From positions 930,001-994,000 of the forward strand of contig NZ_CP079863.1 of assembly GCF_025263485.1 (NCBI RefSeq): 64,000 nt of DNA, read 5' to 3'. The number at the start of each line of letters is the position of its first letter. Position 1 is the first letter of the stretch. A program made the position numbers and the translations under genes. Of this stretch, positions 35,431 to 44,707 are shown in pieces. The notes under the pieces are model-generated. The model saw only the letters and a list, made by a program, of their open reading frames with translations. It was not told where the DNA came from and did not search any database. The DNA comes from Mycobacterium sp. SMC-2. Its GTDB lineage: Bacteria > Actinomycetota > Actinomycetes > Mycobacteriales > Mycobacteriaceae.

Positions 35431-35533
35431 GGGGGCTGCCAGGGCTTTCGGGGCGTCACGGAGGTCGGTTTGAAACTGCCGTCGGGGCTTGTCAGTGGGC
35501 CTTTGAGGCCATAGTGTGACCCAGACAACACCA

Positions 35534-35551
35534 TGTTTAATCAAATATCAA
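35534..35551. promoter_or_regulatory. AT-rich near-palindrome, candidate Mce1R site
   Basis: TGTTTAATCAAATATCAA stands out as AT-rich in this GC-rich intergenic region, 41 bases upstream of the fadD5 start. It contains TTTAATCAAA, which matches its own reverse complement at eight of ten positions. It is a plausible operator or -10 region between mce1R and fadD5; binding is not shown by sequence. Confidence 0.35.
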
Positions 35552-35591
35552 CCTGGCGCAAGCGGTGCGCGAGTGAAGGGGATGGGTTGAG

Positions 35592-37232
35592 TTGACCGCG
35601 CAACTAGCGAGCCATCTGACGCACGGGACGGAGCAGCCGTACCTGGCCCGGCGGCAGAACTGGGTGAACCAACTCGAACGGCACGCTCTGATGCAGCCGG
35701 GCGCGCCGGCGCTGCGGTTCCTCGGGCAGACCGTGACGTGGGGGCAACTGCGGGAGCGGGTCGCGGCGCTGGCCGATGCGTTGAGCCGTCGGGGAGTCGG
35801 CGTCGGCGATCGGGTCATGATCCTGATGCTCAACCGCACCGAATTCGTCGAGTCGGTGCTCGCGGTCAACATGCTCGGCGGCATCGCGGTCCCGCTGAAC
35901 TTCCGGCTCACGGCCGCCGAGATCGCGTTCCTGGTCCAAGACTGTGAAGCGCGCGTGATCATCACCGAATCGGTGCTCGCCCCGGTCGCCACCGGGGTTC
36001 GCGACGTCGAACCACTGCTGGGCACGATCGTCGTGGCCGGCGGCGCAGGCGACGACCGCGTGCTCGGCTACGAAGACCTGATCAACGAGCCCGGGGAGTC
36101 GCACGAGCCCGTCGACATCCCGAACGATTCGCCCGCGTTGATCATGTACACCTCGGGCACCACCGGCCGGCCGAAAGGCGCGGTGCTGACCCACACCAAC
36201 CTGACCGGCCAGACGATGACCTCGCTCTACACCACGGGCGCCGACATCAACAACGACGTCGGTTTCGTCGGCGTCCCGTTCTTCCACATCGCCGGCATCG
36301 GCAACATGCTGACCGGGATACTGCTCGGAACTCCCACGGTGATCTACCCGCTCGGCGCGTTCGACCCCGGCCAACTGCTCGACGTGCTCGCCGAAGAGAA
36401 GGTCACCGGCATCTTCCTGGTGCCCGCGCAGTGGCAGGCGGTCTGCGCCGAGCAACAAGCCCGGCCCCGCGACCTCAGGTTGCGAGTGATGTCGTGGGGA
36501 GCCGCGCCGGCGCCCGACGCTCTGCTGCGCGAGATGTCGGCCACGTTTCCCGGAACCCACATCCTCGCCGCTTTCGGCCAGACCGAGATGTCGCCGGTCA
36601 CCTGCATGCTGCTGGGCGAAGACGCGATCCGCAAACGTGGCTCGGTCGGCAAGGTCATCCCGACCGTGGCCGCCCGCGTGGTCGACGAGAACATGAACGA
36701 CGTGCCGATCGGTGAGGTCGGCGAAATCGTCTATCGCGCACCAACATTGATGAGCGGCTACTGGAACAACCCGGAGGCCACGGCGGAGGCCTTCGCCGGC
36801 GGTTGGTTCCACTCCGGAGACCTCGTCCGGATGGACGAGGAGGGTTACGTCTGGGTGGTGGATCGCAAGAAGGACATGATCATCTCGGGTGGCGAGAACA
36901 TCTACTGCGCCGAGGTGGAGAACGTGCTGGCCAGCCATCCCAGCATCGTGGAAGTCGCGGTCATTGGGCGGGCCCACGAGAAGTGGGGCGAGGTGCCGAT
37001 CGCGGTCGCGGCGGTGGCCGGCGACCGGCTGCTGCTCGAAGAGCTAGACGAATTCCTGACCGAGCGGCTAGCGCGCTACAAGCATCCCAAGGCGCTCGAG
37101 ATCGTCGATGCGCTGCCGCGCAACCCCGCCGGCAAGGTGCTCAAGACCGAGCTGCGGATCCGTTACGGCATCGCAAATTTCGACGAGAACCGCTCCGCTA
37201 CAAGAGAATTCACGGCCACGGAGGAAAGTTGA
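35592..37232 (+). CDS. fadD5: Fatty-acid CoA ligase FadD5
   Basis: A 546-residue acyl-CoA synthetase of the ANL superfamily. The AMP-binding P-loop is MYTSGTTGRPKGAVLTH, the A5-like region is LAAFGQTEMSP, the hinge is VDRKKDMIISGGENIYCAEVE, and the catalytic lysine is in NPAGKVLKTEL. It activates fatty acids with ATP and CoA, presumably lipids brought in by the Mce1 transporter. The homologue Rv0166 (554 residues) heads the mce1 operon. The start is TTG 35592 with AAGGGG upstream; an in-frame ATG is not available until within the domain. It is followed by a 245-base gap before yrbE1A. Confidence 0.92.
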   Translation: MTAQLASHLTHGTEQPYLARRQNWVNQLERHALMQPGAPALRFLGQTVTWGQLRERVAALADALSRRGVGVGDRVMILMLNRTEFVESVLAVNMLGGIAVPLNFRLTAAEIAFLVQDCEARVIITESVLAPVATGVRDVEPLLGTIVVAGGAGDDRVLGYEDLINEPGESHEPVDIPNDSPALIMYTSGTTGRPKGAVLTHTNLTGQTMTSLYTTGADINNDVGFVGVPFFHIAGIGNMLTGILLGTPTVIYPLGAFDPGQLLDVLAEEKVTGIFLVPAQWQAVCAEQQARPRDLRLRVMSWGAAPAPDALLREMSATFPGTHILAAFGQTEMSPVTCMLLGEDAIRKRGSVGKVIPTVAARVVDENMNDVPIGEVGEIVYRAPTLMSGYWNNPEATAEAFAGGWFHSGDLVRMDEEGYVWVVDRKKDMIISGGENIYCAEVENVLASHPSIVEVAVIGRAHEKWGEVPIAVAAVAGDRLLLEELDEFLTERLARYKHPKALEIVDALPRNPAGKVLKTELRIRYGIANFDENRSATREFTATEES

Positions 37233-37286
37233 CGGAAACTGTAACGTTCGCCCGCTGTTGACGAAGGGTTAATTGTGCAGATGCAG

Positions 37287-37298
37287 TTCACACGTGAA
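37287..37298. promoter_or_regulatory. Inverted repeat TTCAC-AC-GTGAA upstream of yrbE1A
   Basis: A perfect five-base inverted repeat with a two-base centre lies in the 245-base space between fadD5 and yrbE1A. TTGACG hexamers occur at about 37229 and 37258. An internal mce1 promoter in this space is reported for M. tuberculosis as I recall, so this may be its operator. Nothing else recognisable is in 37233-37477. Confidence 0.35.
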
Positions 37299-37477
37299 TG
37301 GCCATCGGGTACATTCCTGTGGTCTCCGTTACTACTTGTCAGTAGGGAGCCGATGGTCACACACGTTGGGTCGGAGCGAAGCGGGGGCATCCCCGGCCGC
37401 GTAACGGCAAGGGGGAGAGGCGTGCGGCACGATCCGCCGCCGTGCCGGGAGGCACGCGGTATCAGGAGGGGGCAGCG

Positions 37478-38293
37478 GTGACTTCAACGTCGGCGAGTCG
37501 ACAGGGCCCCTATTTGGTCGGTTACCTTCGCGACCAACTGCAGACCCCGCTGACGCTCATCGGGGGTTTCTTCCGGATGTGCGTGCTGACCGGGAAAGCG
37601 CTGTTGCGCTGGCCGTTCCAATGGCGCGAATTCGTCCTGCAGTGCTGGTTCATCATGCGGGTGGCGTTCCTGCCGACGATCATGGTTTCGATCCCGCTGA
37701 CCGTGCTGTTGATCTTCACGCTCAACGTGCTGCTGGCCCAGTTCGGCGCCGCCGACCTGTCCGGTGCCGGTGCGGCGATCGGTGCGGTCACGCAGCTCGG
37801 CCCGCTGACCACGGTGCTCGTGGTGGCCGGCGCCGGGTCGACGGCGATATGCGCGGACCTGGGTGCCCGCACCATCCGCGAAGAGATCGACGCCATGGAG
37901 GTGCTGGGCATCGACCCGATCCACCGGCTGGTGGTTCCCCGGGTGATCGCCGCGACCCTGGTGGCCACGCTGCTCAACGGCCTGGTGATCACGGTCGGCC
38001 TGGTCGGCGGCTACCTGTTCGGCGTCTACCTGCAGAACGTCTCGGGCGGCGCCTACCTGGCCACCCTGACCACGATCACCGGCCTGCCCGAGGTGGTCAT
38101 CGCGACCGTCAAGGCCGCGACGTTCGGCCTGATCGCCGGGCTGGTCGGCTGCTACCGCGGGCTGACCGTGCGCGGCGGCTCGAAGGGACTGGGCACCGCC
38201 GTCAACGAGACCGTCGTGCTGTGCGTCGTCGCGCTCTACGCGGTCAACGTGGTGCTGACGACCATCGGCGTGCGATTCGGAACGGGCCACTGA
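37478..38293 (+). CDS. yrbE1A: Mce1 transporter permease YrbE1A (MlaE-like)
   Basis: A 271-residue integral membrane permease of the MlaE/YrbE family with about five or six hydrophobic helices. Typical are TIMVSIPLTVLLIFTLNVLL and TVLVVAGAGSTAICADLG, followed by the conserved cytosolic EEIDAMEVLGIDPIHRLVVPR, which couples to the ATPase. It forms the membrane channel of the Mce1 lipid importer with YrbE1B. I chose GTG 37478 because a strong AGGAGG lies about eight bases upstream and it reads MTSTSASRQGPYLVGYLRDQ. It corresponds to Rv0167. Confidence 0.95.
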   Translation: MTSTSASRQGPYLVGYLRDQLQTPLTLIGGFFRMCVLTGKALLRWPFQWREFVLQCWFIMRVAFLPTIMVSIPLTVLLIFTLNVLLAQFGAADLSGAGAAIGAVTQLGPLTTVLVVAGAGSTAICADLGARTIREEIDAMEVLGIDPIHRLVVPRVIAATLVATLLNGLVITVGLVGGYLFGVYLQNVSGGAYLATLTTITGLPEVVIATVKAATFGLIAGLVGCYRGLTVRGGSKGLGTAVNETVVLCVVALYAVNVVLTTIGVRFGTGH

Positions 38294-38294
38294 C

Positions 38295-39164
38295 ATGTCA
38301 ACCGCTGCCGTATTCCGCTCCCGCTTCCCGCGGGCGGCCGAAAACCTCAACCGCTACGGCGGTGCCGCGGCGCGCGGCCTCGACGACGTCGGCCAGATGG
38401 CCTGGTTCGGGGCGGTGGCCGTCGGGCACATCCCGCACGCGCTGCGCAACTACCGCAAGGAGACGCTGCGGCTGATCGCCCAGATCGGCATGGGCACCGG
38501 CGCCATGGCCGTCGTCGGCGGCACCGTCGCGATCGTCGGCTTCGTCACCCTGTCCGGTAGTTCCCTGGTCGCCATCCAGGGCTTCGCCTCGCTGGGCAAC
38601 ATCGGCGTCGAGGCGTTCACCGGCTTCTTCGCCGCCTTGATCAACGTGCGCATCGCCGCGCCCGTCGTCACGGGTATTTCGATGGCCGCCACCGTCGGCG
38701 CGGGTGCCACGGCGGAGCTGGGTGCGATGCGCATCAGCGAAGAGATCGACGCCCTGGAAGTGATGGGCATCAAGTCGATTTCGTTCCTCGCGACCACCCG
38801 GATCATGGCCGGGCTGGTGGTGATCATTCCGCTCTACGCGCTGGCGATGATCATGTCGTTCCTGTCCCCGCAGATCACCACCACGGTGCTGTACGGGCAA
38901 TCCAACGGAACCTACGAGCACTACTTCCGGACGTTCCTGCGTCCCGACGACGTGTTCTGGTCATTCGTCGAGGCCATCATCATCACGGCGGTCGTGATGA
39001 TCACCCACTGCTTCTACGGATACAACGCCGGTGGCGGTCCCGTCGGCGTCGGCGAGGCCGTCGGCCGATCCATGCGGTTCTCGCTGGTGTCGGTGCAGGT
39101 CGTCGTTCTGGCCGCCGCGTTGGCGCTTTATGGCGTCAACCCCAACTTCGCGCTCACGGTGTAG
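38295..39164 (+). CDS. yrbE1B: Mce1 transporter permease YrbE1B (MlaE-like)
   Basis: A 289-residue partner permease, the same length as Rv0168. The signature EEIDALEVMGIKSISFLATTRIMAGL matches the coupling helix seen in YrbE1A. Helices include GTGAMAVVGGTVAIVGFVTL and ITAVVMITHCFYGYNAGGG. It starts at ATG 38295, one base after the yrbE1A stop. It acts with YrbE1A in the inner membrane beneath the Mce1A-F complex. The energising ATPase (MceG/Mkl) is encoded elsewhere in mycobacteria and is not in this window. Confidence 0.95.
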   Translation: MSTAAVFRSRFPRAAENLNRYGGAAARGLDDVGQMAWFGAVAVGHIPHALRNYRKETLRLIAQIGMGTGAMAVVGGTVAIVGFVTLSGSSLVAIQGFASLGNIGVEAFTGFFAALINVRIAAPVVTGISMAATVGAGATAELGAMRISEEIDALEVMGIKSISFLATTRIMAGLVVIIPLYALAMIMSFLSPQITTTVLYGQSNGTYEHYFRTFLRPDDVFWSFVEAIIITAVVMITHCFYGYNAGGGPVGVGEAVGRSMRFSLVSVQVVVLAAALALYGVNPNFALTV

Positions 39165-39169
39165 CCGCC

Positions 39170-40471
39170 ATGACATCGCCAGTGAAGGTCAACGCCCCCC
39201 GGAAGCCGCCGTACAAGCTGGCAGGCATCGCCGCGTTGATCATCGCTCTGGTGGCCCTCGGCCTGGTCTACGGGCAGTTCCGGGGCGACTTCACGCCCAA
39301 GACCCAGTTGACGATGCTGTCGTCGCGGGCCGGGCTGGTGATGGATCCGGGCTCGAAAGTCACCTACAACGGGGTGGAGATCGGCCGGGTGGCCAACATC
39401 TCCGAGGTGGTGCGCGACGGCAAGCCGGCCGCCAAGTTCACCTTGGACGTCTACCCCCGGTATCTGACCTTGATCCCGGCCAACGTGAACGCCGACATCA
39501 AGGCGACCACGGTGTTCGGCGGCAAGTATGTGTCGTTGACGACGCCGAAGAACCCGTCGCCGCAAAAGCTCAACCCGCGCACGGTGATCGACGCGCGGTC
39601 GGTGACCACGGAGATCAACACGCTGTTCCAGACCGTCACTTCGATCGCGGAGAAGGTGGATCCGGTCAAGCTGAACCTGACGCTGAGCGCGGCCGCGCAG
39701 GCGCTGACCGGGCTGGGCGATCGGTTCGGCCAGTCGGTCGTCAACGCCAACGCGATCCTCGATGACGTCAACCCCCAGATGCCGCAGGCGCGCCACGACA
39801 TTCAGCAGCTCGCCGGGCTGGGCGACACCTACGCCGACGCGGCACCCGATCTGTTCGATTTCTTGAACAACGCGGTGATCACCTCGCGCACCATCAACGC
39901 GCAGCAGAAGGATCTGGATCAGGCGCTGTTGTCGGCGGCCGGGTTCGGCAACACCGGTGCCGACATCTTCCAACGCGGTGGCCCGTATCTCGCGCGTGGC
40001 GCCCAAGACCTGGTGCCGTCGGCGCAGCTGTTGGACACCTACAGCCCGGAGATCTTCTGCACGCTGCGCAACTACCACGACATCGAGCCCAAGGCCTCCT
40101 CGTTCCTGGGTGGCAACGGCTACTCGCTGAACGCCCACACCGAGGCGCTGTCCGGGTTGGGGTTGCTGGCCAACCCCGTGTCGGCGGTGGCCACACTCGC
40201 CAGCCTGGTGGGTGGGCTCGCCGGGGTCGTCGGCGGCGCGCCCAACCCGTACACCTACCCGGAGAACCTGCCGCGGGTGAACGCGCGCGGCGGGCCGGGG
40301 GGCGCCCCCGGCTGCTGGCAGCAGATCACCCACGACCTGTGGCCGGCACCTGAATTGGTGATAGACAGCGGCAACAGCCTCGCGCCGTACAACCACCTCG
40401 ACACCGGCTCCCCGTACGCGATCGAGTACGTCTGGGGCCGCCAAGTAGGGGACAACACGATCAACCCATGA
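39170..40471 (+). CDS. mce1A: Mce-family protein Mce1A
   Basis: A 433-residue MlaD-domain protein: an N-terminal membrane helix (LAGIAALIIALVALGLVYGQ), the MCE/MlaD domain at about residues 38-120 (SRAGLVMDPGSKVTYNGVEI), a long helical region, and a C-terminal section ending PYAIEYVWGRQVGDNTINP. That ending and the stretch APNPYTYPENLPRVNARGG are close to what I recall of Rv0169, which identifies the locus as mce1 rather than mce2-4. It is about 20 residues shorter than Rv0169 (454), with the difference before VVGGAPNP. It binds lipid in the periplasmic tunnel. The M. tuberculosis protein is linked to cell entry. Confidence 0.95.
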   Translation: MTSPVKVNAPRKPPYKLAGIAALIIALVALGLVYGQFRGDFTPKTQLTMLSSRAGLVMDPGSKVTYNGVEIGRVANISEVVRDGKPAAKFTLDVYPRYLTLIPANVNADIKATTVFGGKYVSLTTPKNPSPQKLNPRTVIDARSVTTEINTLFQTVTSIAEKVDPVKLNLTLSAAAQALTGLGDRFGQSVVNANAILDDVNPQMPQARHDIQQLAGLGDTYADAAPDLFDFLNNAVITSRTINAQQKDLDQALLSAAGFGNTGADIFQRGGPYLARGAQDLVPSAQLLDTYSPEIFCTLRNYHDIEPKASSFLGGNGYSLNAHTEALSGLGLLANPVSAVATLASLVGGLAGVVGGAPNPYTYPENLPRVNARGGPGGAPGCWQQITHDLWPAPELVIDSGNSLAPYNHLDTGSPYAIEYVWGRQVGDNTINP

Positions 40472-41508
40472 AAATCACCGGAACCATCGTCAGGCTCAGC
40501 ATCTTCTCGTTGGTGCTGCTGATCTTCACTGTGATGATCATCGTCGTATTCGGGCAGATGCGCTTCGACCGCACGAACGGATACTCGGCGGAGTTCACCA
40601 ATGTCAGCGGGCTGCGGGCGGGCCAGTTCGTCCGCGCCTCGGGCGTGGAGATCGGCAAGGTCAGTTCCGTGAAACTGATCGACGGCGGCAAGCGGGCGCG
40701 CGTGGAGTTCAACATCGACCGCTCGGTGCCGCTGTACCAGTCGACGACCGCGCAGATCCGCTACCTCGACCTGATCGGCAACCGCTACCTGGAGCTCAAG
40801 CGCGGCGAAGGCCAGGGTGCCGAGCGGGTCCTGCCGCCGGGTGGGTTCATCCCGGTGTCGCGGACCTCTCCGGCGCTCGACCTCGACGCGCTGATCGGTG
40901 GTTTCAAACCGCTGTTCCGGGCGCTGGACCCGCAGAAGGTGAACACCATCGCGACGGCGCTGATCACCGTGTTCCAGGGCCAGGGCGGCACCATCAACGA
41001 CATCCTCGATCAGACCGCGCAGCTGACCACCCAGCTCGGTGAGCGCGACCAGGCGATCGGCGAGGTCATCAAGAACTTGAACATCGTGCTGGACACCACG
41101 GTCCGCCACCGCCAGCAGTTCGACCAGACGGTCAACAACCTCGAGGTGCTCATCACCGGGCTGAAGGACCACGGTGACCAGCTGGCGGGCGGGACGGCGC
41201 ACATCAGCAACGCCGCCGGGACGGTCGCCGACCTGCTCGCCGAGGACCGCGGGCTGCTGCACAAGACCATCAACTACCTGGATGCGATCCAGCAGCCGCT
41301 CATCGACCAGCGCGACGGGCTGAACGACTACCTGAAGAGGGTGCCCACCGCCTTGAACATGATCGGGCGCGCCATCGGCTCTTACGGCGACTTCGTGAAC
41401 TTCTACGCCTGTGACATCTCGCTCAAGATCAACGGGCTGCAGCCTGGCGGCCCGGTCCGCACGGTCCGGCTTTTCCAGCAGCCGACGGGTAGGTGCACGC
41501 CGCAATGA
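40468..41508 (+). CDS. mce1B: Mce-family protein Mce1B
   Basis: A 346-residue Mce protein, the same length as Rv0170. The N-terminal membrane helix is RLSIFSLVLLIFTVMIIVVF; the MlaD domain follows with FTNVSGLRAGQFVRASGVEIGKVSS. A helical needle region (ALITVFQGQGGTINDILDQT onward) comes next, then a short tail with two cysteines. It starts at ATG 40468, overlapping mce1A by four bases (ATGA). One of six subunits expected to form the hetero-hexameric lipid tunnel. Confidence 0.94.
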   Translation: MKITGTIVRLSIFSLVLLIFTVMIIVVFGQMRFDRTNGYSAEFTNVSGLRAGQFVRASGVEIGKVSSVKLIDGGKRARVEFNIDRSVPLYQSTTAQIRYLDLIGNRYLELKRGEGQGAERVLPPGGFIPVSRTSPALDLDALIGGFKPLFRALDPQKVNTIATALITVFQGQGGTINDILDQTAQLTTQLGERDQAIGEVIKNLNIVLDTTVRHRQQFDQTVNNLEVLITGLKDHGDQLAGGTAHISNAAGTVADLLAEDRGLLHKTINYLDAIQQPLIDQRDGLNDYLKRVPTALNMIGRAIGSYGDFVNFYACDISLKINGLQPGGPVRTVRLFQQPTGRCTPQ

Positions 41509-43097
41509 GAACACTGGAACCGCCCAACCGGGTTCGCATCGGCCTCATGGGCATCCTGGTGACGATCCTGGTCATCGGCGTCGGCCAGAGCTTCACCAGC
41601 GTGCCGATGATCTTCGCCAAGCCCAGCTACTACGGGCAGTTCACCGACACCGGGGGCATCAACTCGGGTGACAAGGTGCGCATCGCCGGGGTGGACGTGG
41701 GCAAGGTGGAGGGCCTGGAGATCGACGGGGACCACATTCGGCTGAAGTTCTCGATCGGCACCGCCACGATCGGCACCGAGAGCCGGCTGGCGATCAAGAC
41801 CGACACCATCCTCGGGAAGAAGATTTTGGACGTCGAGGCGAGGGGCGCCCAGCCGCTGCGGCCCGGGGCCACCCTGCCGATCGGACAGAGCACGACTCCC
41901 TACCAGATCTACGACGCGTTCTTCGACGTCACGAAGGCCGCGCAGGGCTGGAACATCGACACGGTCAAGGAATCGCTGCACGTGCTGTCGCAGACCATCG
42001 ACCAGACCTACCCTCACCTGAGCGCGGCGCTCGACGGCGTCGCCAAGTTCTCCGACACGATCGGCAAGCGCGATGAGCAGGTCAAGCATCTGCTCGCTCA
42101 GGCCAACCAGGTGGCCAGCGTCCTGGGTGACCGCAGCGACCAGGTCGATCGGTTGCTGGTCAACGCGAAGACGCTGCTGGTCGCCTTCAACGAACGCGGC
42201 CAGGCCATCGACGCGTTGCTGGCGAACGTCGCCGCCTTCTCCGAGCAGGTCAAGGGCTTCATCAACGACAACCCGAACCTGAACCACGTGCTCGAACAGT
42301 TGCGCACCGTGAGCGACATCTTGAAAGAGCGCAAAGACGACGTCGCCGCGGGCCTCACCGAGGTCGGCCAGTTCCTGCCGTCGTTGAACGAGGCCATCGC
42401 GTCGGGGCCGTTCTTCAAGGTGGTCCTGCACAACCTCGCGCTCTACCAGATCGTTCAGCCCTGGGTGGACGCCGCCTTCAAGAAGCGCGGCATCGACCCG
42501 GAGAACTTCTGGCGCAGCGCCGGCCTGCCCGAATTCCGCTGGCCCGACCCCAACGGCACCCGGTTCCCCAACGGCGCACCGCCGCCGGCACCCCCGGTGC
42601 TGGAGGGCACGCCGGAGCACCCCGGGCCGGCCGTTCCTCCCGGATCACCCTGCTCCTACACCCCGGCCAACCCGGGCGGCAACGTCACCGTCGGCGACGA
42701 GGGCCTGCCGCGGCCGTGGAACCCGCTGCCGTGCGCCGGTGGGGGAATCGGACCGTTCGGCGGCTCGGGCTTCCCGGCGCCGGTCGACGTGATGACCTCG
42801 CCGCCGAACCCGGACGGCCTTCCGCCGACGCCGGGCATGCCGATCGCCGGGCGGCCGGGCGACCCGCCGCCGAACGTCCCGGGGACGCCCGTGCCGCTGC
42901 CCGCGCAGGCACCGCCGGGTGCGCGCACCGAGAACCTGGCGCCGGCCGGACCGACGCCGCCACCGTCGACGTTCGCACCCGGTTTGCCGCCGGGTCCGGC
43001 GGCCCCACCCGGGCCGGGCGAGCAACTGCCGGCGCCCTTCATCAACCCGGGCGGAGCGGGAGGCAGCGGCGCTGCCGGGGGAGGTAGCCAGAATTGA
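41505..43097 (+). CDS. mce1C: Mce-family protein Mce1C
   Basis: A 530-residue Mce protein. The N-terminal helix is GLMGILVTILVIGVGQSF and the MlaD domain has FTDTGGINSGDKVRIAGVDVGKVEGLEID. After the helical needle region, the last 180 residues are extremely rich in proline and glycine (runs such as PPPAPPVLEGTPEHPGPAVP), a feature known for Mce1C and likely extending into the cell wall. I chose ATG 41505, which shares ATGA with the mce1B stop and reads MRTLEPPNRVRIG; a GTG four codons earlier is less likely. It corresponds to Rv0171 (515 residues). Confidence 0.94.
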   Translation: MRTLEPPNRVRIGLMGILVTILVIGVGQSFTSVPMIFAKPSYYGQFTDTGGINSGDKVRIAGVDVGKVEGLEIDGDHIRLKFSIGTATIGTESRLAIKTDTILGKKILDVEARGAQPLRPGATLPIGQSTTPYQIYDAFFDVTKAAQGWNIDTVKESLHVLSQTIDQTYPHLSAALDGVAKFSDTIGKRDEQVKHLLAQANQVASVLGDRSDQVDRLLVNAKTLLVAFNERGQAIDALLANVAAFSEQVKGFINDNPNLNHVLEQLRTVSDILKERKDDVAAGLTEVGQFLPSLNEAIASGPFFKVVLHNLALYQIVQPWVDAAFKKRGIDPENFWRSAGLPEFRWPDPNGTRFPNGAPPPAPPVLEGTPEHPGPAVPPGSPCSYTPANPGGNVTVGDEGLPRPWNPLPCAGGGIGPFGGSGFPAPVDVMTSPPNPDGLPPTPGMPIAGRPGDPPPNVPGTPVPLPAQAPPGARTENLAPAGPTPPPSTFAPGLPPGPAAPPGPGEQLPAPFINPGGAGGSGAAGGGSQN

Positions 43098-44707
43098 GCA
43101 CCGCCTTTGACATCCGGAACATCCGGCTACCGAAGCTGACCCGGGCGACCCTGATCATCGGGTCGCTGGTGATCGTGCTGGCCCTCGTCGTCGGGTTCGT
43201 CGGCTGGCGGCTTTACCAGAAGCTGACCAACAACACGGTGGTGGCCTATTTCCCGGCGGCCAATGCGCTCTACCCGGGCGACAAGGTCCAGATCATGGGG
43301 TTGCGGGTGGGCGCGATCGACAAGATCGAGCCCGTCGGCGACAAGATGAAGGTCACCTTCCACTACGAGAACAAGTACCGGGTTCCCGCCAACGCCAGCG
43401 CCGTGATCCTGAACCCGACGCTGGTGGCCTCGCGGGCCATCCAGCTGGAGCCGCCCTACAAGGGTGGCCCGGTGCTGGCCGACAACGCCGTGATCCCCGA
43501 GGAGCGCACGCAGGTCCCGGTGGAGTGGGACCAGCTGCGCAACAGCATCACGAACATCATCTCCAAGCTGGGCCCGACACCGGAACAGCCGACGGGACCG
43601 TTCGGTGAGGTCATCGAGTCCTATGCCAACGGGCTGGCCGGCAAGGGCAAGGAGATCAACACCACGCTGAGCAACCTGTCGCAGGCGTTGACCGCGTTGA
43701 ACGAGGGCCGCGGCGACTTCTTCGCGGTCGTGAAGAGCCTGGCGCTGTTCGTCAACGCGCTGCACAAGGACGACCAGCAGTTCGTCGCGCTGAACCAGAA
43801 CCTGGCCGACTTCACCACCCGGCTCGCGCACAACGACCGCGACCTGTCGAACGCGATCGAGCAGTTCGACGGTCTGCTGTCCACCGTGCGCCCGTTCCTG
43901 GACAAGAACCGCGAGGTGCTGACCTACGACGTCAACAACCTGGCCACGGTGACGAACACGATCCTGCAGCCGGACCCGCTCAACGGGCTGGAGACCGCGC
44001 TGCACGTGCTTCCGACGGCCGCGGCGAACATCAACCAGATCTATCACCCGTCGCACGGCTCGGTGGTCGCCATCCCGGCGATCACCAACTTCGCCAACCC
44101 GATGCAGTTCATCTGCAGCTCGATTCAGGCGGGTAGCCGGCTCGGGTATCAAGAGTCCGCCGAACTGTGCGCGCAATACCTCGCGCCCATCCTCGACGCG
44201 ATCAAGTTCAACTACCTGCCGTTCGGTGCGAACCTGTTCAGCACCGCCGAGACGCTGCCCAAGCAAATCGCCTACTCCGAAGAGCGGCTGCGCCCACCCA
44301 ACGGTTACAAGGACACCACCGTGCCCGGGATCTGGGTGCCGGACACCCCGACGTCGCACCGCAACACCCAGCCCGGCTGGGTCGTCGCACCCGGGATGCA
44401 GGGCCAACAGGTCGGGCCGATCACCGCGGGCCTGATGACCCCGGATTCGCTGGCCGAGCTCATGGGAGGCCCCAACATCGCGCCCGTCCAATCGAACCTG
44501 CAGACGCCGCCGGGACCGCCGAACGCCTATGACGAGAACCCGATCGTGCCGCCCATCGGCCTGAACGCGCCGGTGCCGATCCAGCCGCCGCCACCCGGGC
44601 CGGACGTGGCCCCTGGCCCGGTCGCCCCGACGCCCGCGCCGGTCGCGGCGCCCGCGCCCAACGCCGGTGGGCCGGCGGTGCCGACTGACTTCGGGGGTGG
44701 CCAGTGA
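43094..44707 (+). CDS. mce1D: Mce-family protein Mce1D
   Basis: A 537-residue Mce protein. The N-terminal helix is TLIIGSLVIVLALVVGFVGW and the MlaD domain includes FPAANALYPGDKVQIMGLRVGAIDKIE. A long needle region and a proline-rich tail (PIQPPPPGPDVAPGPVAPTP) follow. The start is TTG 43094, overlapping the mce1C stop as TTGA; no ATG or GTG fits the family N-terminus. It corresponds to Rv0172 (530 residues). The tight overlaps from mce1A to mce1F suggest that the subunits are made in fixed ratio. Confidence 0.94.
   Translation: MSTAFDIRNIRLPKLTRATLIIGSLVIVLALVVGFVGWRLYQKLTNNTVVAYFPAANALYPGDKVQIMGLRVGAIDKIEPVGDKMKVTFHYENKYRVPANASAVILNPTLVASRAIQLEPPYKGGPVLADNAVIPEERTQVPVEWDQLRNSITNIISKLGPTPEQPTGPFGEVIESYANGLAGKGKEINTTLSNLSQALTALNEGRGDFFAVVKSLALFVNALHKDDQQFVALNQNLADFTTRLAHNDRDLSNAIEQFDGLLSTVRPFLDKNREVLTYDVNNLATVTNTILQPDPLNGLETALHVLPTAAANINQIYHPSHGSVVAIPAITNFANPMQFICSSIQAGSRLGYQESAELCAQYLAPILDAIKFNYLPFGANLFSTAETLPKQIAYSEERLRPPNGYKDTTVPGIWVPDTPTSHRNTQPGWVVAPGMQGQQVGPITAGLMTPDSLAELMGGPNIAPVQSNLQTPPGPPNAYDENPIVPPIGLNAPVPIQPPPPGPDVAPGPVAPTPAPVAAPAPNAGGPAVPTDFGGGQ

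Noticed and set aside
43600..44700. Proline-rich tails of Mce1C and Mce1D as possible PE/PPE-like or repeat proteins
   Set aside because: They are continuous with MlaD-domain proteins and are the known tails of Mce subunits; no PE or PPE motif is present.
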